Source: Nocardioides ungokensis (lineage in GTDB: Bacteria; Actinomycetota; Actinomycetes; Propionibacteriales; Nocardioidaceae). From it: 64,000 nucleotides of DNA. The stretch spans positions 3,915,001-3,979,000 of the forward strand of contig NZ_CP059164.1 of assembly GCF_013466985.1 (NCBI RefSeq), read 5' to 3'. Shown piece after piece: positions 30,719-39,427 of the stretch. Every line of letters starts with the position of its first letter. Within the stretch, counting starts at the first letter, position 1. A model generated the notes under the pieces. It saw nothing but the letters and a program-made list of their open reading frames with translations. It was not told where the DNA came from and made no database searches. The position numbers and the translations under genes were made by a program.

Positions 30719-33007
30719 ATGTCCGGATCGCCTTCCCGCCGCGACGGGTACCGCACCCTCGCCGACCAGCTCCGCGGCTGGCCGGACGAGCGACTGTCGC
30801 GGCTCCTCGTCGCGCGTCCCGATCTCGCCACTCCAGCCCCTCACGACTTCGGCCAGCTGGCCTCCCGTGCGGCCACCCGTGCCTCGCTGCTGCGCGCCCT
30901 CGACCTGCTCACCAGGCTCGAGCTCTGTGTGCTTGATGCCCTCGTCGTCGCCGGCCAAACCACACCGTCCGACCTGGCGCGGATCGTGCACGCCGCCCCG
31001 GAGCGGGTCGCCGCCGCACTGGAGCGGCTGCTCGACCTGGCCCTGGTCTGGGAGTCCGACCAGGGGCTGCGCCCCCTCAGCGGCGTGGCCGACGGACTCA
31101 CCGGGGGCCAGGCCCGCGGCCTCAGCGGCCTGCGTCCGGTCTCGTCCGAGCCTCCACCGCGGGCCCGGGTCGAGGCGCTCCTGGCCGAGCTGTCGGAGCC
31201 GGCCCGGGCCCTGCTCGAGCACGTCGCCGACAGCGGCGGCGAGGCGACCACGGGGTCGGCCCGGCACACGGTGCTGCCCCAGGACGCCGAGACGCCGGCC
31301 GAGGAGCTGCTCGCCCGCAGGCTGCTGGTGCCCCGCGGCGGCGGCGTGGTCGTGCTGCCCGGCGAGGTGGGGATCGCCCTGCGCGGGGGTCACACCACCC
31401 GGGAGCCGGTCGACGACCTTCCGGAGGTCATCACCTCCGACCGCGACCCCGCCCTGGTGGAGCGGGCGGCGGCGGGCACGGCGTTCGAGGCGGTACGCCG
31501 GGTGGAGCTGCTGCTCGACCAGTGGGGCAGCCACCCGCCCGGCGCGCTTCGCAGCGGCGGGCTCGGCGTACGCGACCTGAAGGCGGCCGCCGGCACCCTG
31601 CACCTCGACGAGCCCACCGCGGCCCTGGTCATCGAGACCGCCCACGCGGCCGAGCTGCTCGCCACCGGCTCCGACGGAGGCGGCAACCCGGTGTGGATCC
31701 CCACCGACGCCTTCGACGCCTGGGTCACCCGCTCGATCGCCGAGCGGTGGGTGGCGCTGGTGCGGGCGTGGCTGGACTCGCCGCGGATGCCCGGCCTGGT
31801 GGGGTCGAGGGACTCCAACGGCAAGGCCTGGAACGCCCTGGCCCCCGAGCTGGCCGCCGCCACCCAGGTCGAGAGCCGGCGGATGGCGCTGGAGGTGCTC
31901 GCCGACCTCCCGGCCGGCCAGGTCCTGGCCTCCGGGACCGGACTGCCCTCGCTCGTGCAGCGGGTCGCGTGGCTGCGGCCCCGGCGACCGCGTACCCGCG
32001 CCGACCAGGTGGCGTGGGCGGTCGGCGAGTCCGCGGCGCTCGGCGTGACCGGGCTCGGCGGGCTGCCGTCGTACGCCCGCAGCCTGCTCGTGGGTGACGA
32101 CGCCGGAGCCGTCGAGCAGCTCGCGGGGCTGCTGCCCGAGCCCGTCGACCACGTCCTCGTCCAGGCCGACCTGACCGCGGTCGCGCCCGGCCCGCTCGAG
32201 GCGCCGCTGGCACGCACCCTCCAGCTGCTCGCCGACGTCGAGTCGCGCGGCGGGGCCACGGTCTACCGGTTCACCCCGTCCTCGGTGCGCCGGGCCCTCG
32301 ACACGGGCTGGTCCGCGGTGGAGATCCACGACTTCCTGGAGTCGGTGTCCCGCACGCCGGTGCCGCAGCCCCTCACCTACCTCGTCGACGACACCGCCCG
32401 CACCTTCGGGACCGTGCGCGTGGGCCACGCGGAGGCGTTCCTGCGCGCCGACGACGAGACCGCGCTGACGGAGCTGCTGCACCATCCCCAGGCGGCCTCG
32501 CTGGGGCTTCGCCGGATCGCGCCGACGGTGCTCATCTCCGGGACCCCCCTCGACGTCCTCCTCCCCCGGCTGCGCGACCTCGGCGCGGCGCCGGTCATCG
32601 AGGCGGCCGACGGCACCGTGCGGGTCGCGCGACCCGACCTGCTGCGCGCCCGCACGCCTCGGGACCGGCGCGGGACCGCGGTGCGGGCCGCCCACCAGAG
32701 CGCCCAGGTCGCCCAGGTGGTGAACGCGGTGCGCTCCGGGGACCGGGTCACGGCCGAGCGCCCGGCCGTCCCGGTGGCCACGCTCACCCCGAGCGGGTCG
32801 CTGACTGCGCTGCGCGAGGCCGTGGAGGGCGGCAGGACCGTCCTGATCGGGTACGTCGACAACCACGGCAGCAGCTCCGAACGGATCGTGGACCCGCTCA
32901 AGGTCGAGGGGGGCTGGCTGACGGCGCACGACCACCGCAGCGACGACGTCCGCACCTTCGCGGTGCACCGGATCACGACGGTCAGCCAGGTCACCGCCGG
33001 GCCGTAG
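30719..33007 (+). CDS. Helicase-associated protein with C-terminal WYL-like domain
   Basis: A 762-residue protein of a family found beside XPB-type helicases in actinobacteria (Helicase_C_3-type). It has no Walker A or B motifs, so it is not itself a helicase. The N-terminal third contains winged-helix-like segments such as LTRLELCVLDALVVAGQTT. The middle has VDHVLVQADLTAVAPG, the family signature. The last 70 residues, from LREAVEGGRTVLIGYVDNHG to RTFAVHRITTV, look like a WYL domain, a fold that often binds nucleic acid or nucleotides in defence and repair regulators. TAGCGT lies seven bases before the ATG. It is divergent from the phosphatase operon and precedes CGNR and XPB. Confidence 0.8.
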   Translation: MSGSPSRRDGYRTLADQLRGWPDERLSRLLVARPDLATPAPHDFGQLASRAATRASLLRALDLLTRLELCVLDALVVAGQTTPSDLARIVHAAPERVAAALERLLDLALVWESDQGLRPLSGVADGLTGGQARGLSGLRPVSSEPPPRARVEALLAELSEPARALLEHVADSGGEATTGSARHTVLPQDAETPAEELLARRLLVPRGGGVVVLPGEVGIALRGGHTTREPVDDLPEVITSDRDPALVERAAAGTAFEAVRRVELLLDQWGSHPPGALRSGGLGVRDLKAAAGTLHLDEPTAALVIETAHAAELLATGSDGGGNPVWIPTDAFDAWVTRSIAERWVALVRAWLDSPRMPGLVGSRDSNGKAWNALAPELAAATQVESRRMALEVLADLPAGQVLASGTGLPSLVQRVAWLRPRRPRTRADQVAWAVGESAALGVTGLGGLPSYARSLLVGDDAGAVEQLAGLLPEPVDHVLVQADLTAVAPGPLEAPLARTLQLLADVESRGGATVYRFTPSSVRRALDTGWSAVEIHDFLESVSRTPVPQPLTYLVDDTARTFGTVRVGHAEAFLRADDETALTELLHHPQAASLGLRRIAPTVLISGTPLDVLLPRLRDLGAAPVIEAADGTVRVARPDLLRARTPRDRRGTAVRAAHQSAQVAQVVNAVRSGDRVTAERPAVPVATLTPSGSLTALREAVEGGRTVLIGYVDNHGSSSERIVDPLKVEGGWLTAHDHRSDDVRTFAVHRITTVSQVTAGP

Positions 33008-33054
33008 CCGTCGCGGAAGCCCTGCGGTGGCGCACCCTCCGTAGACTGGAGGGC

Positions 33055-33582
33055 GTGGACTTCCTCCGGTACGCCGAGCAGTCGGCGGGTCTCGTCAACA
33101 CCGAGATCGCCGACGTCGATGCGCTCGTCGCCCATCTCGCGGGGCGCGAGTGGCTGCACGAGCAGTGCACCGACCGCGACTGCATGCTGCTGCGGAAGTT
33201 CCGGCGCGAGCTGCGCCCGGTCTTCGAGGCCGGGGAGGCCGGCGACGTCGAGGGCGTGGTGGAGGGGCTCAACGACCTGATGGTCCGCCACCCCATCACC
33301 CCGCGGATCGCCCACCACGATCACCACGACCTGCACATGCACGTGGCCACCAAGAGCGCCAGCGTCGCCGAGCTGCTCGTCGGGGAGTCGCTCCTGGGGC
33401 TGGCCACGCTGGTCTGCGACCTCGGGCCGACCCGCCTGGGGGTGTGCTCGGCGTCGCCGTGCACCAACGTCTTCGTGGACACCTCCCCCAACCAGTCCCG
33501 GCGCTACTGCTCGGACCGGTGCTCGTCGCGCGCCAACGTCGCGGCGTACCGCGCCCGGCAGAAGCTGGTCGCCGGCGCCTGA
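33055..33582 (+). CDS. CGNR zinc finger protein
   Basis: A 175-residue protein of the ABATE/CGNR family, probably a transcription factor. The N-terminal part matches the stress-sensing ABATE-like helical region (FLRYAEQSAGLVNTEIADV). The C-terminal zinc finger comprises GVCSASPCTNVFVD and RYCSDRCSSRANVAAYRAR; the family name motif CGNR reads CSSR here. A histidine-rich stretch HHDHHDLHMHV lies between them and could add metal ligands. The GTG at 33055 has TAGACT seven bases upstream. It lies between the WYL protein and XPB helicase, all on the same strand, which suggests a shared function in stress response. Confidence 0.85.
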   Translation: MDFLRYAEQSAGLVNTEIADVDALVAHLAGREWLHEQCTDRDCMLLRKFRRELRPVFEAGEAGDVEGVVEGLNDLMVRHPITPRIAHHDHHDLHMHVATKSASVAELLVGESLLGLATLVCDLGPTRLGVCSASPCTNVFVDTSPNQSRRYCSDRCSSRANVAAYRARQKLVAGA

Positions 33583-33627
33583 TCGTGCCGCCGAGGGCGG
33601 ACGTGGCCCGCTCCGTAGACTCGCCGG

Positions 33628-35266
33628 GTGAACGACGGACCCCTGATCGTCCAGTCCGACAAGACCCTCCTGCTCGAGATCGACCACGAGCGCGCCGCCG
33701 ACTGCCGCAAGGCGATCGCGCCGTTCGCCGAGCTCGAGCGGTCGCCGGAGCACATCCACACCTACCGGCTCACCCCGCTGGGGCTGTGGAACGCCCGCGC
33801 CGCCGGGCACGACGCCGAGCAGGTGGTCGACACGCTGCTGGAGTTCAGCCGGTACGCCGTACCGCACGCGCTCCTCGTCGACGTCGCCGAGACGATGGCA
33901 CGCTACGGCCGGCTCCGGCTGGAGAAGAACCCGATCCACGGGCTGGTGCTGGTCTCCAACGACCGGCCCGTGCTCGAGGAGGTGCTCCGCGCCAAGAAGA
34001 TCGCCGGGATGCTCGGCGACCGCATCGACGACGACACCGTCGTGGTGCACGCCTCCGAGCGCGGCAACCTCAAGCAGGCGCTGCTCAAGCTGGGCTGGCC
34101 GGCCGAGGACTTCGCGGGCTACGTCGACGGCGAGGCGCACCCGATCGCCCTGGACGAGTCGGAGTGGCACCTGCGCGACTACCAGCGCGATGCGGCCGAG
34201 TCGTTCTGGCACGGCGGGTCCGGGGTCGTCGTGCTCCCCTGCGGCGCCGGCAAGACCCTGGTCGGCGCGGCCGCCATGGCCCACGCCCAGGCGACCACCC
34301 TGATCCTGGTGACCAACACCGTCTCGGCCCGGCAGTGGAAGGACGAGCTGGTGCGTCGTACCTCCCTGACCGAGGACGAGATCGGGGAGTACTCCGGCGC
34401 GGTCAAGGAGGTCCGGCCCGTCACCATCGCGACGTACCAGGTGCTGACGACCCGGCGGAAGGGCGTCTACCCGCACCTCGAGCTGCTCGACGCCCGCGAC
34501 TGGGGCCTGATCGTCTACGACGAGGTGCACCTGCTGCCGGCCCCGATCTTCCGGATGACTGCCAACCTGCAGGCGCGGCGGCGGATCGGGCTGACCGCGA
34601 CCCTGGTCCGCGAGGACGGCCGCGAGGGCGACGTCTTCTCGCTGATCGGCCCGAAGCGGTACGACGCGCCCTGGAAGGACATCGAGGCGCAGGGCTGGAT
34701 CGCGCCGGCCGACTGCGTCGAGGTCAGGGTGACGCTGCCGACCAACGAGCGGCTGGTCTACGCGACCGCGGAGGCCGACGAGCGCTACCGGCTGGCGTCC
34801 TGCACCCACCACAAGATCGACGTCGTGCGCGAGCTGGTCGAGGCGCACCGCGACCAGCCGACCCTGGTGATCGGGCAGTACATCGACCAGCTCGACGAGA
34901 TCGCGGCCGCGCTGGACGCCCCGTGATCAAGGGCGAGACGACGGTCAAGGAGCGGCAGCGGCTCTTCGACGCGTTCCGGTCCGGCGAGGTCGGGCTGCTG
35001 GTGGTCTCCAAGGTCGCGAACTTCTCCATCGACCTGCCCTCCGCCGAGGTGGCGATCCAGGTGTCCGGCTCCTTCGGCTCCCGCCAGGAGGAGGCCCAGC
35101 GCTCGGTCGTCTGCTCCGGCCGAAGGAGGAGGGCAAGACCGCGCACTTCTACACGATCGTCTCGCGGACACCGTGGGACGCGGAGTTCGCCCAGAACCGG
35201 CAGCGCTTCCTCGCCGAGCAGGGCTACGCCTACCGGATCGTGGACGCGGAGGACCTCCCCGCCTGA
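33628..35266 (+). CDS. XPB/ERCC3-like DNA repair helicase (two frameshifts)
   Basis: A superfamily 2 DNA helicase of the bacterial XPB type, about 546 residues after repair. Residues 1-175 form the damage-recognition-like N-terminal domain. Walker A is PCGAGKTL (204-211), Walker B is VYDEVHLLP, motif III is GLTATLVRED, and the motif VI region begins SGSFGSRQEEAQR. The frame breaks near 34924, where GCCCCGTGATC replaces the expected codons for APLIKGE, and near 35115. The true C-terminus FYTIVSRDTVDAEFAQNRQRFL is recognisable to TGA at 35264-35266. TAGACT lies six bases before the GTG start. Role: unwinding or remodelling damaged DNA. Confidence 0.88.
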
Positions 35267-35276
35267 CCCACCCGTC

Positions 35277-35361
35277 CGCCGAGTCGGCGTTCGTTGACCA
35301 CCGCGTCCGCCGAGTCGGCGTTCGTTGACCGTGCTGCGCGTCAACCTTCGCCGACTCGACG
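35277..35361. repeat. Palindromic intergenic repeat, copies F, G and H
   Basis: Copies F (35277-35298) and G (35308-35329) read CGCCGAGTCGGCG, TTC, GTTGAC in the same orientation, 31 bases apart. Copy H (35340-35361) is inverted and has one change in the core (CGCCGACTCGACG). A more degraded core, CGCCGAATCGGAG, lies at 35386-35398. They fill the gap between the XPB helicase and serA. Confidence 0.8.
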
Positions 35362-35429
35362 GGGTGTGGGCTGTCCGCCCATCGGCGCCGAATCGGAGCC
35401 TCGGGCAATGCCTCCTAGGCTGGATGACC

Positions 35430-36627
35430 GTGAAGGTGCTGCTGCTCGAGAACATCCACCCGGTCGCCGTCGAGATCCTCGAGACCCGAGGGTTCGAGGT
35501 CGAGCTCCGGGCCGGCTCGCTGAGCGAGGACGAGCTCGTCGCCGCCCTGGACGGGGTCCACCTGCTCGGGATCCGCTCCAACACGACGATCACCCCGCGC
35601 GTGCTCGAGCACGCCCAGGACTGCTCGCGATCGGCTGCTTCTGCATCGGCACCAACCAGGTCGACCTCGAGGCGGCGGCCGCGCGCGGTGTCGCGGTCTT
35701 CAACGCGCCGTACTCCAACACCCGCAGCGTCGTGGAGCTGGTGATCGCCGAGATCGTCGTGCTGGCCGCCGGCTGGCCGAGAAGACCCAGCGCATGCACG
35801 ACGGCGTGTGGGACAAGTCGGCCAAGGGCAGCCACGAGGTGCGCGGCCGCACGCTGGGCATCGTGGGCTACGGCAACATCGGCACGCAGCTGTCCAACCT
35901 CGCCGAGGCCATGGGCCTGCGGGTGATCTTCTTCGACACGCCGACCGGCTCGCCCACGGCAACGCCCGCCGGGTGAGCACGCTGGACGAGCTGCTCGCCG
36001 AGGCCGACGTGGTGAGCACCACGTCGACGGGCGGCCGGGCAACGCGGGCATGTTCGGCGCCGCGGAGTTCGCGAAGATGAAGCCGCGCTCGCTGTTCATC
36101 AACGCCTCGCGCGGCATGGTGGTCGACGACCAGGCCCTGCGCGAGCACAATCCTCTCGGCCACATCGCCGGCGCGGCGCTGGACGTCTTCCCGGTGGAGC
36201 CGAAGAAGCAGGGCGACGAGTTCATGTCGGTCCTGCGTGGCCTCGACAACGTCATCCTCACCCGCACGTGGGCGGCTCGACCCAGGAGGCCCAGGAGGAG
36301 ATCGGCTACTTCGTGGCCGGCAAGCTCGCCGGCTTCGCGCTCCAGGGCATGACCGCGCTCTCGGTCAACCTCCCGGCCGTGCAGGCTCCCGAGCTCGAGC
36401 CCGGCACCTTCCGGGTCGGCTACCTGCACATCAACGTCCCCGGGGTGCTGGCCGGCGTCAACCAGGTGCTGGCCGAGCAGGGTGACAACGTGGTGGGGCA
36501 GTACCTCTCCACCCGCGGAGAGCAGGGCTACGTCGTCACCGACGCCGTGGACCCGGTCTCGCCCGAGTCGCTGAAGGCGCTCGTGGAGAACCCGCACACG
36601 ATCTGGCTGCGCACCTGGCAGGCGTGA
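35430..36627 (+). CDS. serA: D-3-phosphoglycerate dehydrogenase, ACT-domain type (several frameshifts)
   Basis: SerA oxidises 3-phosphoglycerate to 3-phosphohydroxypyruvate, the first step of serine synthesis. The sequence resembles the E. coli-type enzyme of about 400 residues. Motifs are FNAPYSNTRSVVELVIAEI, the NAD fold GRTLGIVGYGNIGTQLSN, and SLFINASRGMVVD. HVGGSTQEAQEEIG holds the catalytic histidine, and a C-terminal ACT domain (LHINVPGVLAGVNQVLAEQG) suggests serine feedback. Single bases are missing near 35622, 35778, 35945, 36030 and 36268. An ATG lies at 35424, but TAGGCT ends only two bases before it; GTG at 35430 (VKVLLLENIHP) has the usual leaderless spacing. Confidence 0.85.
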
Positions 36628-36636
36628 GACGCTGCC

Positions 36637-38229
36637 CTACCAGCGGACCGGCACCGGCAGTGGCCGGTGCGCCACCGGTCGTCCGGCAGCCCGCGGGGCC
36701 GGTGCCGGGAGCCCGGGACACCGCTTGTCCGCGTGGTGGCCGGCCCTGCGCTTCGGGAGCGAGCCGTCCCGGAGCAGTGCCGCGACCGCGTTGTCGGTGC
36801 AGGCGATCCCCGACAGGGACACGGCGTGCGAGGTGCCACCCACGCCCTCCACGAGGGCCGAGGTGGGGAAGATGCTGCGGACGGTGAGCGCCCCCGGGAA
36901 CGGCGTGGCCGGGTCGTAGGTCTCGTTGGTGAGCAGGATCGGCGCCTTCACGCCTCTCCCGGTGACGTCGAACCTGGGCCCGGACGCCGCCGGCCAGGTG
37001 CGGCACGGCGCGTTGTACCAGGCGTTGGCCCACGTGTAGAACGGCGCCTGGTGGTGGACGCGCCAGTTGTCCTGCCGCCAGGTCGCCCAGTCCTGCGGCC
37101 ACGGCGCGTCGGTGCACTCGGTCGCGACGTACACGGCGTAGCCGTTGTCGGCTCCCGGCCCGGCCGGGTTCAGGGCCCGGTAGAGCCGGGCGATCCCACC
37201 CGGCCTGTTGTGGTTGGCCAGGGCCGACCAGGCCGGGGCCACCAGCGTGTAGTACGGGCGGTAGTAGGAGGCCAGGAGAAGGGCGTCGGCGAGCTCGTCG
37301 GGCCCCACCTTGCCGCCGGCGGCGTGCCGCTCGAGCCGGTGGCGCAGCCGGTCGTACCCGCGCTGGACCGCCTTCCGGCCGTGTCCGAGGTGGTAGATGC
37401 CGGGGTACTTCCCGACCCAGGCGAAGAACTTGTCGTTGGTGACCTGGAACGCGCGGTCCTGGTCGAGGTTGGACCTGTAGAAGACCCGGGTCGGGTCGAG
37501 CACGCCGTCGAGCACCATGGCCTTGACGCGGTTGGGGTAGAGGTTCGCGTAGACTTGGGCGAGGTAGGTGCCGTAGGAGAAACCGTAGAAGGTCCACTTG
37601 TTCGCGCCGACCGTCCGGCGCAGGATGTCGAAGTCCCGGGCGTTGTCGGTGGTGCGGAGGTGGGGCAGCAGCTCGCTGGCCGCCGCGCTGCCGCAGTCAG
37701 CGGCGTAATTTTCCGTCGTCCGGCGCCAGTAGCTCGAGATCGACCGGTTGTGCGGCACGTAGCTGGGCCGGTCCCAGCCGAAGTAGCCGCCGTCGCAGCT
37801 CAGGGCCGGCCGGCTGGCGCCAACGCCGCGCGGGTCGAGGCCGTACCAGTCGTAGGTCTGCGCCACGTGGCCCGGCACGGACTGGCCCAGCGTGGCCAGC
37901 GAGGTGCCCGACGCGCCCGGACCACCGGGGTTCGTGACGACGATGCCGCGGTAAGGCCCGCGGGTGTGGCGCACGCGGGACACCGCGAGGCGGATCGTCG
38001 GGCTCGCGGGGTCGGCGTGGTCCAGCGGGACGACGAGCATGCCGCACTGCGCGTGTGCATGGCGGAGGTCGCGGTCCGTGCACTTGTGCCAGGAGATGGC
38101 GCGAGGCGTGAACTGGGCGGCGGCGGGTGCCCGCTCGGTCGCCTGGGCCGATGTCGTCGCCGGCACGCCGGCGACCATCGCGGTGGAGACGAGGCCGGCT
38201 ACCGCCGCCAGCACGGTCCTGGTTCGCAT
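36637..38229 (-). CDS. Secreted alpha/beta-hydrolase, tripeptidyl aminopeptidase-like
   Basis: A 530-residue exported hydrolase of the SlpD/TAP family, which removes tripeptides from protein N-termini. It has a signal peptide (VLAAVAGLVSTAMVAGVP). The oxyanion region reads VTNPGGPGASGT, the nucleophile is Ser218 in GFSYGTYLAQ, the acid is in NETYDPATPF, and the histidine is in GVGGTSHAVSL, followed by the family's C-terminal TAP-like segment with a Cys pair. Length and layout are normal. It converges on serA with nine bases between them. Substrate could be peptides or an ester; the exact one is not visible. Confidence 0.88.
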   Translation of the reverse strand: MRTRTVLAAVAGLVSTAMVAGVPATTSAQATERAPAAAQFTPRAISWHKCTDRDLRHAHAQCGMLVVPLDHADPASPTIRLAVSRVRHTRGPYRGIVVTNPGGPGASGTSLATLGQSVPGHVAQTYDWYGLDPRGVGASRPALSCDGGYFGWDRPSYVPHNRSISSYWRRTTENYAADCGSAAASELLPHLRTTDNARDFDILRRTVGANKWTFYGFSYGTYLAQVYANLYPNRVKAMVLDGVLDPTRVFYRSNLDQDRAFQVTNDKFFAWVGKYPGIYHLGHGRKAVQRGYDRLRHRLERHAAGGKVGPDELADALLLASYYRPYYTLVAPAWSALANHNRPGGIARLYRALNPAGPGADNGYAVYVATECTDAPWPQDWATWRQDNWRVHHQAPFYTWANAWYNAPCRTWPAASGPRFDVTGRGVKAPILLTNETYDPATPFPGALTVRSIFPTSALVEGVGGTSHAVSLSGIACTDNAVAALLRDGSLPKRRAGHHADKRCPGLPAPAPRAAGRPVAHRPLPVPVRW

Positions 38230-38370
38230 GTCAGATCCCCCGATCTTCGTGAGCCCGGTCAGGCTTCCATCGGTGGCGCTGCGACGGTGGCCGAGTCACC
38301 GCGTGTAGCCAGAACTGGGTACGCCGAGGCCCGACCGGCGCAGACGTAGGCTGCTCGGCGTAACGCGCGC

Positions 38371-38424
38371 GTCAAGGAACGCCGACTCGGCGTACCCGGC
38401 GCGTCAAGGAACGCCGACTCGGCG
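38371..38424. repeat. Palindromic intergenic repeat, tandem copies I and J
   Basis: Two copies in the same orientation, GTCAAG, GAA, CGCCGACTCGGCG, at 38371-38392 and 38403-38424, with a period of 32 bases as for copies D and E. They lie in the divergent gap between the TAP-like peptidase and the DUF2236 gene, about 30 bases upstream of the latter's start. The remainder of the 224-base gap must hold both promoters. Confidence 0.8.
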
Positions 38425-38453
38425 GGCTTGGGCGGGCGGTGCACCATGGCGGG

Positions 38454-39341
38454 GTGACTCCTCCCGGATCGTCCGCCGTGCTGGCCGCGCGCCGAAGGAT
38501 CGGCCAGGCGCTCTTCCTGCGCGTCGCCGGCCCCGACGGTGCCAGGCACCGCGACCGCATCCACGGCCGGCCCGGGCCGCGCTGGTTCGAGCCCGGCAGC
38601 CCGATCACCCGGGTGCACGGTGACGCCTCGATGTTCGTGGGCGGCATCCGAGCGCTGCTCCTGCAGACCCTGCACCCCGCGGCCATGCGCGCGGTCTCGG
38701 AGCACTCCGGCTTCCGCGGCGACATGTGGGGCCGGCTGGCCCGGACCAGCCGCTTCCTCGCGGTCACGACCTTCGGGCACGCCGAGGACGCCCAGCAGGC
38801 CGTCGACGTGGTCCGCGCCATCCACGACCGGGTCACGGGGACGCTGGACGACGGCACGCCGTACGCCGCCTCCGACCCCCACCTCCTGCTCTGGGTGCAC
38901 GTCGCCGAGGTCGACAGCTTCCTGCTCGCCCACACGGTCTACGGCAAGGAGCCGCTGGACCAGGCCGGGCGCGACACCTATGTCGCCCAGACCGCCGAGG
39001 TCGCGCGCCGGCTGGGGGTCGTCGACCCGCCGACCACCGAGGCCGAGCTGCGGGCCGCGCTCGCGGCGTACCGCCCCGAGCTGCGCGGCACCGAGGACGC
39101 CCGCGAGGCGGTCTCCTACCTGCTGTTCCGGCCGCCGCTGCCCCTGGCCGCCCGGGCGCCGTACGGCGTGCTCGTCGCGGCCGCAATCGGTCTGATGCCG
39201 CGCTGGACGAGGCGACCCCTGCGACTTCCGTGGCTGCCGGTCTCGGAGCGGACCGTGGTGCGGGCGCTCGGCGCTGCCGCGACCGGGGCGATCCGCTGGG
39301 CGATGAGCCCGCCGAGCAGCCAGGCCGAGCGGGCCGGCTGA
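38454..39341 (+). CDS. DUF2236 / MpaB-type oxygenase family protein
   Basis: A 295-residue protein of the DUF2236 family (MpaB and latex-clearing protein fold), members of which bind haem b and cleave or oxygenate organic substrates. Conserved segments are RVHGDASMFVGGIRALLLQTLHPAAM and LLWVHVAEVDSFLLAHTVYG, where the histidines are candidate haem ligands. No signal peptide is visible. The GTG at 38454 is favoured by spacing to the CACCAT element upstream; an in-frame GTG at 38439 would add five residues. The substrate is unknown. Confidence 0.8.
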   Translation: MTPPGSSAVLAARRRIGQALFLRVAGPDGARHRDRIHGRPGPRWFEPGSPITRVHGDASMFVGGIRALLLQTLHPAAMRAVSEHSGFRGDMWGRLARTSRFLAVTTFGHAEDAQQAVDVVRAIHDRVTGTLDDGTPYAASDPHLLLWVHVAEVDSFLLAHTVYGKEPLDQAGRDTYVAQTAEVARRLGVVDPPTTEAELRAALAAYRPELRGTEDAREAVSYLLFRPPLPLAARAPYGVLVAAAIGLMPRWTRRPLRLPWLPVSERTVVRALGAAATGAIRWAMSPPSSQAERAG

Positions 39342-39427
39342 CCGCGCGAACTCGGGTGGCCGGCCGGCACCACGAGTGTTAGCGTCACGCTCCCCCCTCG
39401 ACCGACCGCGACCGCGGAGGTGCCGCC

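Noticed and set aside
29819..32968. Minus-strand frame of 1049 codons covering the WYL protein and PP2C
   Set aside because: Only the last 277 codons are the real PP2C; the rest is antisense to the WYL helicase-associated gene.
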